Positions 1-7,310 of a stretch of 8,663 bases of DNA are shown here, piece by piece. Position 1 is the stretch's first letter, and each line of letters opens with the position of its first letter. A program made the position numbers and the translations under genes. Where the stretch lies: the NCBI GenBank assembly GCA_021413595.1, contig JAIOQD010000151.1, forward strand, positions 1-8,663. The letters are read 5' to 3'. The notes below the pieces were generated by a model that was not told the origin of the DNA, made no database searches, and saw only the letters and a program-made list of their open reading frames with translations. Origin of the DNA: Bacteroidota bacterium. GTDB lineage: Bacteria; Bacteroidota; Bacteroidia; 2-12-FULL-35-15.

Positions 1-394
<394 letters not shown>

Positions 395-483
395 CTAAAT
401 TATAAAAGAAAAACGAATACCAACATTTATTATGAATAGTTTTTTGATTTACTAACATTTTTTTATAGAGTGCAACTATTAAA

Positions 484-491
484 CAACTTTG
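484..491 (+). promoter_or_regulatory. Possible -7 box for the gene at 545
   Basis: CAACTTTG differs from the Bacteroidota -7 consensus TAnnTTTG at one base. It would give a leader of roughly 45-50 bases before the ATG at 545. No TTTG-type -33 element lies at the expected distance (the nearest TTTG, 443-446, is 37 bases upstream), so the assignment is weak. Confidence 0.22.
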
Positions 492-544
492 TACATCATA
501 GTGGTGTGATCTGATTTTTTGATCTAATAAAACTGATATTTTAT

Positions 545-2053
545 ATGAAAAAAATATTTTTAATTATTTTTGCTTTAATTGGCTTATTAAGTAATAATGC
601 ATATTCTCAAGGAATTGACTGTGCTACTGCCAGCCCATTCTGCACTTCTGTACCTGCTTCTTTCCCGGCCGGTACAAATACTTCTGCCCCTGTAGGTCCC
701 GCTTATGGATGCTTAGCCTCTCAACCTAATCCAGCCTGGTTTTATTTACAAGTTGCAACTACTGGCCCAATTACCTTAAATATGACCAATTCTGGAAGTC
801 TTGATATTGATTTCATTATCTGGGGACCCTTTACATCTTCTACTGCAGCTTGTGCATCTGGATTACCTGCTAGTAGTATTGTTCCTACTACGTTTGGAAC
901 TCCCGGTGGTTGTAGCTATTCTTCATCTGCCAACGAAACAGGTAATATTCCAAATGCCATAGTTGGCCAGGTATATGTTTTATTAATTACCAACTATTCC
1001 AATCAACCTACTACTATTTCTCTTGCCCAAACAGGTGGTACTGGTGCTACTAACTGTGGTATTGTTTGTTCAATTTCATCGCTAACAGCAACCGCAGCGC
1101 CTTGTTTAAGCCCGTCAAATTTATATGATGTTACGGGTGATATAACCTATGTTTCTCCTCCAGCGACCGGAACTTTGACGGTCACCAATAGTGCGTCAGG
1201 CGCTTCACAGGTATTTAACGCACCATTTAATCCAACAACTGTAAGTTACGCACTTGCAGGACTTCCTGCTAATGGCGCTTCATGCACTATTACTGCTGTA
1301 TTTTCGAACGATCCAGGGTGTACGTTAACGCAAACTTTTACCGCGCCTCCACCATGTTATGTGGATTGCCCTATTTCTGTTGACTCAGCTTATACCTGTG
1401 TTGGTGTTCCCGCAACATTAACGGCAACAGGTGCTACAAGTTATTTGTGGTCAACTGGCGAAACAACTCCCACTATTACTATCAGTGGTGTTGCAGCCAC
1501 TTATTCGGTTATAGGTACTACCGGAACTTGTGCTGATACCGTTGCAACAGCTGTAACAACTTTTCCTCCACCTGCTATTAACTTTTCGGCTGATACAGTG
1601 GATGGTTGCAATACATTTACTTCAAATTTCACTGCAGATACTTCAGGTAACTTTGGAGCATCTTATTCATGGGACTTAGGAGAAGGTGCCACCGGAAACG
1701 GAATTAATCCTTCGCATGTTTACACAGTGGCAGGTTGTCACACCGTTACCCTTACAGCAAGTTTTGGTGCCGGTTGTACAAGTACCGATTCTATTCCATG
1801 TATGATTAATGTATTTCCTCAGCCTGATGCTGATTATACTGTATTTCCTGACGAAATTGATATGATAGCTCCCAATGTATTTTTTACCAGTACATCTACA
1901 AATGCAACAAGTTGGATGTGGAGTTTTGGTGATTCAACAAGTTCTATAATCGAAAATCCGGAACATACTTACAATGATGTTGGAATATATTTCGTAACAC
2001 TTTATACAACTAACGCTTTTGGTTGTGTTGATTCAATAACTTCCTCCGAATAA
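545..2053 (+). CDS. Secreted PKD/Ig-like protein, truncated before its T9SS sorting domain
   Basis: The 502-residue reading frame has a Sec signal peptide at residues 1-22 (MKK, hydrophobic core, likely cut near AYS-QG). Residues 24-175 form a Cys-rich N-terminal domain ('CATASPFCT', 'NPAWFYLQV', 'DIDFIIWGPF', 'LLITNYSNQP') of a type that heads many Bacteroidota T9SS cargo proteins. A beta-rich segment covers about 176-273. An Ig-like domain follows at 275-343 (CVGVPATLTATGATSYLWSTG). Two PKD domains come next: 344-427 (YSWDLGEG) and 428-497 (WMWSFGDS). By analogy with the gene at 2472, a CHU_C-type sorting domain of about 95 residues should follow. Instead the frame ends at SITSSE-stop, and only the tail of that domain is present, out of frame, at 2043-2159. 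The protein would probably reach the periplasm but not cross the outer membrane through T9SS. ATG 545 is the start because it opens a clean signal peptide. The natural function was probably adhesion or a surface structure, but no catalytic domain is visible. Confidence 0.88.
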   Translation: MKKIFLIIFALIGLLSNNAYSQGIDCATASPFCTSVPASFPAGTNTSAPVGPAYGCLASQPNPAWFYLQVATTGPITLNMTNSGSLDIDFIIWGPFTSSTAACASGLPASSIVPTTFGTPGGCSYSSSANETGNIPNAIVGQVYVLLITNYSNQPTTISLAQTGGTGATNCGIVCSISSLTATAAPCLSPSNLYDVTGDITYVSPPATGTLTVTNSASGASQVFNAPFNPTTVSYALAGLPANGASCTITAVFSNDPGCTLTQTFTAPPPCYVDCPISVDSAYTCVGVPATLTATGATSYLWSTGETTPTITISGVAATYSVIGTTGTCADTVATAVTTFPPPAINFSADTVDGCNTFTSNFTADTSGNFGASYSWDLGEGATGNGINPSHVYTVAGCHTVTLTASFGAGCTSTDSIPCMINVFPQPDADYTVFPDEIDMIAPNVFFTSTSTNATSWMWSFGDSTSSIIENPEHTYNDVGIYFVTLYTTNAFGCVDSITSSE

Positions 2054-2159
2054 CGTTGGAGAGGTTATGGAGATGAATTCCTATGTTTATCGATTAAGTT
2101 ACAAGGAAATGACCGGGAAAAAGCGTAACTTAATTGGTCACGTAACACTTGTTAAATAA
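2043..2159 (+). pseudogene. Orphaned C-terminal tail of a T9SS sorting domain
   Basis: Frame 3 from 2043 reads PPNNVGEVMEMNSYVYRLSY, then KEMTGKKRNLIGHVTLVK and a stop at 2157-2159. This matches the end of the T9SS/gliding-type C-terminal domain: compare DTYVYIVDIVDNKKKTHRFIGSVTIVK's pattern (YVY, charged turn, IG-V-V-K) at the end of the gene at 2472-5735. The preceding parts of the domain (PNSFSPDG-GIND and FDRWGN motifs, about 60 residues) are absent. The upstream protein ends in a different frame at 2053, and this frame has a stop at 2037-2039. The simplest reading is a single deletion of roughly 180-200 bp, of length 3n+2, that joined the PKD end to the domain tail and shifted the frame. 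An assembly or sequencing error is the alternative. It has no start of its own and is unlikely to be translated. Confidence 0.82.
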
Positions 2160-2471
2160 CAGTATTCATAATTCACATTCCGATATGCTAAATTTATTTT
2201 AGCATAAAACGAAATTTCAAGACAGTTCAGCATCAGGAAAATTTCATGTTTAGCTAAAAGGATTTTTGATAATCATAATGAGAAAAAATTTCATAAAAAC
2301 ACCTTTTAAATTTTTGCCTTGGGTAGCCTTACCCGGTTTGTGATTTTTTTGTTCCATTTGAGAAATCATTTGTTTTTTACCATCCTCCTTTTAAAACGTC
2401 TTTTTACATTTCAAAATATGGAAAATCAATCGTCCTATTTTTTTTGGTTAATTAAAAAGTGCTCTCTTTTT
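2160..2471. other. Gene-free stretch between the two large secreted-protein genes
   Basis: This 312-base AT-rich stretch holds no convincing gene. It contains the stem-loop at 2184-2206 and a perfect 10-bp palindrome TTTAGCTAAA at 2249-2258. The 8-mer AAATTTCA occurs three times (2212-2219, 2239-2246, 2286-2293). A 21-codon ORF runs from ATG 2278 to the stop at 2341-2343. The frame of the downstream gene is open from 2319 (a TTG), and the next in-frame ATG is at 2418, but the peptide there is a T-rich hydrophobic read-through without domain character. The promoter of the downstream gene is probably here. No perfect TAnnTTTG box was found; GATTTTTG at 2261-2268 and TTGTTTTG at 2477-2484 each miss by one base. 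Confidence 0.6.
2184..2206. terminator. Stem-loop after the broken PKD gene, possible terminator
   Basis: TATGCTAAA and TTTAGCATA form a 9-bp perfect stem around a 5-base loop, 25 bases after the stop of the orphaned sorting-domain tail. The position fits transcription termination. No U-tract follows on the plus strand (AAAC comes next), so it is not a canonical intrinsic terminator and could instead be an operator or an mRNA-stabilising hairpin. Confidence 0.4.
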
Positions 2472-5400
2472 ATGTCTTGTTTTGAGACCATTCTTTCATT
2501 TATTTTTATTCGCAAAAACTTCAAAAGAACAATTATCTCGTTAATGTTTTTTGCGCCCTTGTTGGTTCAATCACAAACCCATCAATATTTGTTCAATAAT
2601 AACCTAAACGAGCAAAGCGGAGGCCCCGCGTTAACACAGATATTGGCATGCGGTGCTGGAGCAGGTTCTTATGGTGTTCAAACCTCCGGAACCACGGCAG
2701 GTGATTGCTTAACATTCAATGCATTTTGCTTTAATGATGGGGGAGGGCTGCAACATCCAAATTCTGGCCTGATCTCAGGTAGCTATACTATAAATATGTT
2801 CTTCCGGTTCACTACTTTAGGAGGGTATGCAAGGGTAATTGATTTTTCAAACAGTACTTCAGATGCCGGTATTTATTTTTTAAATAACTGCCTGAATTTA
2901 TATCCGAATGGTAATGTTGGCACTTGTCCTTACTTTAATACAAATACCTATTATCTTATAACTTTTGTTAGAGATGGCGGTACCAACATTATTTCTGTTT
3001 ATGTTGACGGAACACTTTTTGGAACCTATAATGATGCAGGCAATATTTATCGCCCTGCTACCGGTACTGAACCTATTAACTTTTTTAGAGATGATAATCC
3101 TGTACCTTGCGAAAATCAACCGGGCTGTATAAAATTCATTTCTGTTAGCCCCGGTGTAGCAACTGCTTCAGATGTTGCACTGCTTTGGGCCAACATTGAT
3201 ATTGTTACTCAATCAACTTTAGCAACTCCTCCAACAGTTACCATTTCAGCACCCGGAAATTTTACTTGTACAAATACTACGGTTACATTATCTGCAAATA
3301 GCACAGGAACGATGCTTTGGAATGGTGGTTCGCTCTCTAATTCAAGTAACCCTGCAATCATAAGTGCCACAGGTACCTATATAGTAACAGCAACAGATGT
3401 AAATGGTTGTACGGATACAGCAATGGTAACTGTTGCAACCAATACCACACCACCAGTTGTTACAGCAATTAGCAGCGGGGATCTGTCATGTTCGGTGGCT
3501 TCCGTAACTTTAACGGGAACCAGTTCAGGAAATACAATGGTTTGGAATGGGGGCGCACTTACTAATGCATCCAATCCAGCAACGGTTACTGCTGCTGGAA
3601 CATACACCGTAACTGCTACTGATGCAATTAACGGTTGTACCAATACAGCAGCGGTAACTGTTATAGTCGATAATTCAGTACCACTTGCAATTTCCGTTAA
3701 TTCAGCAACCATTTGTGCCGGACAAACGGCTACGCTAACTGCCACCGGTGGAGCGACTTATTCCTGGTCAACAGGTGCAACAACTAATCCAATTACAGTA
3801 ACTCCTGCTTCAACAGCTTCCTATACCGTAACTGGCACCAGTGGAGGATGTTCGGGTACAGCCATAGCTAATGTTACGGTTGGTAGTAGTTTAACAATAA
3901 CAGTAAATTCACCTACAATTTGTGCAGGTCAAGCCGCAACACTAACAGCTTTTGGCGGTAGCACTTATCTGTGGTCAACAGGTTCTACAGCAAATCCATT
4001 GATTGTTAGTCCTTCATCAACAACCTCCTATACTGTTACAGGTACAAGTGGAGGTTGTTCAGGAACAGCAATTGCTACTGTTACCCCTACAGGAGGTTTG
4101 ACCGTTACAGTTAATTCAGCAACTATTTGTGCCGGACAAACAGCAACATTAACAGCCGCAGGCGGAACCACTTATGTTTGGTCAACAGGAGCAACTACAA
4201 ATCCGATAACAGATACGCCTGTAACAATTACTTCATATACAGTAATTGGAACCACATCAGGCTGCTCCGATACTGCAATTGCAACAGTTACAATAAGTCC
4301 CTCAGCAACCATTACAGTTAATTCTGCAACCATTTGTGCAGGAGAAACGGCCACATTAACTGCTGCCGGTGGAACCAGCTATTCATGGAACTCAGGCGCT
4401 ATAACTAATCCGATTAGTGTTACACCTTCCACAACCACATCCTATACGGTTACGGGAACTACTTCAGGCTGCTCAGCCAATGCGGTTTCAACAGTTACAG
4501 TAAATCAGCTGCCAGTTGTGACTGTCAACTCACCGGGAATATGTGCTGGTGGTTTAGCAACCCTCACAGCCTCTGGAGCAAGCACTTATTTATGGTCAAC
4601 CGGAGCTGCCACTTCCCAAATAACTGACTCACCTGTTTCCACCACTACTTATACAGTTACAGGTACCACATCAGGCTGTTCAAATACGGCCATTGCAACA
4701 GTAACTGTGAATCCATTTCTTTCTGTAAATGCAAATAGTGCGGCCTCAGTTTGTACAGGAGCCTCTGCAACTATCACTGCACTTGCAGTGGATGGAAGTA
4801 ACGGGTCTTATACTTATTCCTGGTCACCCGGTGCCGGCACAAGTGCATCCCTTTCGGTATCACCCAGTGTAACCACCACTTATACAGTTACCGCAAATGA
4901 TGGTTGTTCCCCTCCAGCAATGGATAGCGTAACAATTACTGTTTTGCCCGCAGCTACGGTTGCCTTTAATGCAGATATAGTTTCGGGCTGTGCTCCATTG
5001 TGTGTGAATTTTACAGATATTTCTTCTGTAGCTGGTGGAAATATTGCGGCACAGAATTGGGGTTTTGGAGGCGACCTACCAAATGAACAACATTGTTTTG
5101 CTGTCCCTGGCCAATATTCTGTTACACTGATCGTTACCACCAATAGTGGCTGTATCTCAACCTATACAAACACAAATATGATACAGGTGGCATCATTCCC
5201 TAATGCAAGCTTTACAGCTCCACTTTCAACAGGTATTCTTGCGCCTACGGTAAATTTTACGGATAATTCTACCGGGGCAACTTCTTGGAATTGGAACTTC
5301 GGGGATTCATTAGCAAGTTCTTCGGGGAACCTTAGCAACCTTCAAAATCCAGCGCATATCTATTCTGAAATAGGAACATATTGTGTTACTTTAACTGTAG

Positions 5401-5735
5401 GCAATACCAATGGATGTTATGATACTACTCAATTGTGCATAGATATTGCGCCAGAATTTTCATTTTATGTTCCAAATTCCTTTTCGCCTGACGGAAATGG
5501 TATAAACGATGAATTTTACTGTAAAAGCGAAAATTTCAAAGAATTTAAAATGCAAATATTTGACCGTTGGGGAAATATGCTTTTTTATACGGATGATATT
5601 AACAAACATTGGAATGGCAAGATAGTAGGAGGGGCAAACCAGGTTTTATTTGATACCTATGTTTACATCGTAGATATTGTGGACAATAAAAAGAAAACTC
5701 ATCGGTTTATTGGAAGTGTTACTATTGTAAAGTAA
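2472..5735 (+). CDS. Large T9SS-exported protein with LamG-like, eight Ig-like and two PKD domains
   Basis: From ATG 2472 the protein has 1087 residues. A signal peptide ends near residue 35 (basic RKNFKR, then IISLMFFAPLL, cut near VQSQ-THQ). Residues 36-254 resemble a LamG/concanavalin-like beta-sandwich (HQYLFNNN, FRFTTLGGYARVIDF, VYVDGTLFGTY). Ig-like domains follow at 255-328 and 329-404, then five 69-residue repeats at 405-749, then one longer Ig-like domain at 750-827. PKD domains are at 828-909 (degenerate NWGFGG) and 910-992 (WNWNFGDS). The CHU_C-type T9SS sorting domain at 993-1087 is complete: PNSFSPDGNGIND (1001-1013), FDRWGN (1030-1035), YVY, and the terminal IGSVTIVK. The product should cross the inner membrane by Sec and the outer membrane by T9SS, to be secreted or attached at the surface. 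An adhesin or carbohydrate-binding role is inferred; no enzyme motif is seen. The start is uncertain: the open frame extends upstream to 2319, with another ATG at 2418, and an ATG at 2544 would cut the basic region off the signal peptide. Confidence 0.9.
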   Translation: MSCFETILSFIFIRKNFKRTIISLMFFAPLLVQSQTHQYLFNNNLNEQSGGPALTQILACGAGAGSYGVQTSGTTAGDCLTFNAFCFNDGGGLQHPNSGLISGSYTINMFFRFTTLGGYARVIDFSNSTSDAGIYFLNNCLNLYPNGNVGTCPYFNTNTYYLITFVRDGGTNIISVYVDGTLFGTYNDAGNIYRPATGTEPINFFRDDNPVPCENQPGCIKFISVSPGVATASDVALLWANIDIVTQSTLATPPTVTISAPGNFTCTNTTVTLSANSTGTMLWNGGSLSNSSNPAIISATGTYIVTATDVNGCTDTAMVTVATNTTPPVVTAISSGDLSCSVASVTLTGTSSGNTMVWNGGALTNASNPATVTAAGTYTVTATDAINGCTNTAAVTVIVDNSVPLAISVNSATICAGQTATLTATGGATYSWSTGATTNPITVTPASTASYTVTGTSGGCSGTAIANVTVGSSLTITVNSPTICAGQAATLTAFGGSTYLWSTGSTANPLIVSPSSTTSYTVTGTSGGCSGTAIATVTPTGGLTVTVNSATICAGQTATLTAAGGTTYVWSTGATTNPITDTPVTITSYTVIGTTSGCSDTAIATVTISPSATITVNSATICAGETATLTAAGGTSYSWNSGAITNPISVTPSTTTSYTVTGTTSGCSANAVSTVTVNQLPVVTVNSPGICAGGLATLTASGASTYLWSTGAATSQITDSPVSTTTYTVTGTTSGCSNTAIATVTVNPFLSVNANSAASVCTGASATITALAVDGSNGSYTYSWSPGAGTSASLSVSPSVTTTYTVTANDGCSPPAMDSVTITVLPAATVAFNADIVSGCAPLCVNFTDISSVAGGNIAAQNWGFGGDLPNEQHCFAVPGQYSVTLIVTTNSGCISTYTNTNMIQVASFPNASFTAPLSTGILAPTVNFTDNSTGATSWNWNFGDSLASSSGNLSNLQNPAHIYSEIGTYCVTLTVGNTNGCYDTTQLCIDIAPEFSFYVPNSFSPDGNGINDEFYCKSENFKEFKMQIFDRWGNMLFYTDDINKHWNGKIVGGANQVLFDTYVYIVDIVDNKKKTHRFIGSVTIVK
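3684..4718 (+). repeat. Five tandem 207-bp coding repeats (69-residue Ig-like domains)
   Basis: Units lie at 3684-3890, 3891-4097, 4098-4304, 4305-4511 and 4512-4718, each exactly 207 bp with no indels. Each encodes the pattern x-V-N-S-x-x-ICAG-x-x-ATLTA-x-G, Y-x-W-(S/N)-(T/S)-G, T-x-(S/T)-YTV-x-GT, SGCS and a closing TV strand. Two cysteines (ICAG and GCS) recur in every unit and may form the intradomain disulfide, and the tryptophan is invariant. The array forms the central stalk of the T9SS protein. The related domain in the gene at 545 (its residues 275-343) has the same ATLTA, YLWSTG and YSVIGT features, showing a shared module pool. Confidence 0.9.
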
Positions 5736-5762
5736 AAATACGAACTTATTAATATCGATTTT
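5735..5762 (+). terminator. Weak AT-rich hairpin at the end of the large T9SS gene
   Basis: AAAAT-CGA (with one bulged A at 5740) can pair with TCG-ATTTT across an 11-base loop, ending in a TTTT run. It begins on the last base of the stop codon. The pairing is AT-rich and the U-tract short, so it is only a possible terminator. Confidence 0.25.
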
Positions 5763-5809
5763 ACAGATTCTCCAGTATTTTTCTCTCATGTTTTTTATCA
5801 TTATTTTTA

Positions 5810-5821
5810 AGTATAAATACT
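5810..5821. repeat. Small inverted repeat AGTAT-AA-ATACT
   Basis: A perfect 5-bp inverted repeat sits in the 183-bp gap between the T9SS gene and the CNNM-type gene. The rest of this gap is AT-rich with no gene. The repeat may be an operator or chance. Confidence 0.2.
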
Positions 5822-5918
5822 CTTAATATTGTAGGATAATATACAAGCTGTAACATTATGTTAAATAGATCCGGTAAAATTGGGGTTTAAAATTTAAAGC
5901 ATATTTAAAGTCTATTGA

Positions 5919-7193
5919 ATGGAATTACTGATCATTTTTATTTTAACTTTTTTGAATGGATTCTTTTCATTATCCGAAATTGCTTTGGTTTCGGTAAATA
6001 AAAACAGAATTGAATACTTAGCATCCCAGGGAAGTTTAAGAGCTAAAACCATATTAAAATTACTTGAAAACCCTGAAAATTTTCTTTCATCAGTGCAGGT
6101 GGGAATTACCTTAATTGGCATTATATCAGGAGCTTATGCAGGGGTAACACTTACCGATGATATGGAAGTTTTTTTGTCGTCCTTTTCATTCCTTCAACCT
6201 TATGTACATTCTGTTTCTTTATTAATTGTGATTGGAGGAATTACCTATTTTTCCATTGTAATTGGAGAATTAGTCCCAAAATCCATTGCAATGAATAATT
6301 CCGAAGCAATTGCAATGTTCTGTGTTCCAATTATAAGGTATTTTACTTTAGCTACGTTTCCTTTTGTAAAGCTATTGTCATTTACTACTAAATTGATCTT
6401 AAAAATCTTTAATGTTAAAGAAAACGGGAATGGAAAAATAAGTGAAGAAGATCTCTTGTTTATGCTAAAAAATGCAGGGCAACAAGGTGTTTTGGAAAAA
6501 GAAGAAAGCCAGGTACACCAAAATCTTTTTTCTTTTACCGACCAGACAGCCAAGTCATTAATGACAAATAGTAAGGCGGTAGAATGGGTTAATTATAATG
6601 AAGATAAAGAAAAAATTTTCAACCAGCTAAGAGATAGCGTTCATTCTAAATTTATTGTGGGTGATGGATCAATTGATAAAATAAAAGGAGTAATAACCAT
6701 AAAGGATTTTTTGGAAAATCACAATAATGATAATTTTAAGGTAGATGACGTTATAAATAATCCCATTTATTTTAATTCAAATACACCGGCATTTAAAATA
6801 TTAAATACCTTCAAAATGAAGAAACAATACATAGGCATTGTTTTAGATGAATATGGAGGCGTTAAAGGTATTGTAACCTTACATGACTTGATTGAGGCGA
6901 TTGTAGGTGATTTACCGGATGAAGATGAATCAGATGAACTGAATATCATTAAAAGAGCGGATAACACCTATTTGATTAATGGAAAAACCTTGATCTATGA
7001 ACTTAATCAATACTTTCAACAGGAAATTATCCGGGACAATATTTCAAAATATACTACCATTTCCGGTTTTCTTTTGGAACAATTAAAAAATATCCCTAAA
7101 ACAGGAGCCACTGTGAAGCATAAAAATTTTGAATTTGAAATTTTGGATATGGATGGTAATAGAATTGATAAGATATTGATGAAATTATTGTAA
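5919..7193 (+). CDS. CNNM/CorC-family membrane protein (DUF21, CBS pair, CorC_HlyC)
   Basis: This 424-residue protein belongs to the family annotated as 'hemolysin family protein' or CNNM transporters, which characterised members link to Mg2+ or other cation movement or homeostasis at the cytoplasmic membrane; hemolysis itself is rarely shown. The DUF21/CNNM transmembrane domain covers about 1-180. It has a hydrophobic N-terminus with NGFFSLSEIALVS, the segment SSVQVGITLIGIISGAYAG, and the conserved GExxPK motif at G116-K121 (GELVPK). Two CBS domains follow at about 214-268 and 278-335, the second with the typical DEYGG at D310-G314 and GIVTLHDLIEAIVG. The C-terminal CorC_HlyC domain spans about 342-424. 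Length and order are normal for the family. ATG 5919 fits because the first membrane helix starts at once. No strong RBS is seen. It stands alone, 183 bp after the T9SS gene and 117 bp before the lipoprotein gene. Bacteroidota gliding protein GldE is a relative, but nothing here singles out GldE, and no gldD-like neighbour is in the window. Confidence 0.93.
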   Translation: MELLIIFILTFLNGFFSLSEIALVSVNKNRIEYLASQGSLRAKTILKLLENPENFLSSVQVGITLIGIISGAYAGVTLTDDMEVFLSSFSFLQPYVHSVSLLIVIGGITYFSIVIGELVPKSIAMNNSEAIAMFCVPIIRYFTLATFPFVKLLSFTTKLILKIFNVKENGNGKISEEDLLFMLKNAGQQGVLEKEESQVHQNLFSFTDQTAKSLMTNSKAVEWVNYNEDKEKIFNQLRDSVHSKFIVGDGSIDKIKGVITIKDFLENHNNDNFKVDDVINNPIYFNSNTPAFKILNTFKMKKQYIGIVLDEYGGVKGIVTLHDLIEAIVGDLPDEDESDELNIIKRADNTYLINGKTLIYELNQYFQQEIIRDNISKYTTISGFLLEQLKNIPKTGATVKHKNFEFEILDMDGNRIDKILMKLL

Positions 7194-7218
7194 ATGTTAA
7201 ATACACATAGTTTGTTCA

Positions 7219-7226
7219 TACTTTTG
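7219..7226 (+). promoter_or_regulatory. Bacteroidota-type -7 box for the lipoprotein gene
   Basis: TACTTTTG is a full match to the TAnnTTTG -7 consensus used by the Bacteroidota primary sigma factor. It lies 84 bases before the ATG at 7311 and just after the CNNM-type gene ends at 7193, so it is well placed to drive the lipoprotein gene. No clear TTTG -33 element precedes it at about 19-23 bases. The region there reads TGTTAA. Confidence 0.42.
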
Positions 7227-7310
7227 CATAATTCAATTTTAAGGTGATACATTTAATTTCTGTATTACCAAAATAAAAACAATTTCAATCAACCACATTT
7301 TTTTAACCTT

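Noticed and set aside
395..402. TAATTTAG on the minus strand as an mdh -7 box
   Set aside because: It misses the key TTTG and no -33 TTTG lies upstream on that strand, so it is no better than AT-rich background.
2030..2159. Programmed ribosomal frameshift joining the PKD protein to the tail at 2043
   Set aside because: A frame change would restore the tail but not the ~60 missing central residues of the sorting domain, and no clear slippery heptamer was seen before the stop.
2319..2471. N-terminal extension of the large gene from a TTG at 2319
   Set aside because: The added residues are a T-rich hydrophobic and basic string placed ahead of a good signal peptide, with no supporting RBS. It is probably untranslated open frame.
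4127..4321. A 64-codon plus-strand ORF inside the Ig repeat array
   Set aside because: It is an out-of-frame reading of the repeats, Asn/Ser/Arg-rich without recognisable features.
3684..4718. Regular spacing that could suggest a CRISPR or satellite array
   Set aside because: The period is 207 bp, the units are coding and diverged at silent sites, and they translate to Ig-like domains without any unique spacers.
2898..5143. Several minus-strand ORFs of 60-122 codons opposite the large T9SS gene
   Set aside because: They are low-complexity mirror images of the repetitive Thr/Val/Ala-rich coding repeats, lack domain character, and overlap a well-supported gene.
5875..5882. TAAAATTG as a -7 box for the CNNM-type gene
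   Set aside because: One mismatch in the core and no -33 element at a fitting distance; too weak to list as a promoter.
5919..7193. Naming the CNNM/CorC-type gene gldE or corC
   Set aside because: The family signatures are shared by many paralogs, and neither the neighbours nor a distinctive segment supports one of these names.
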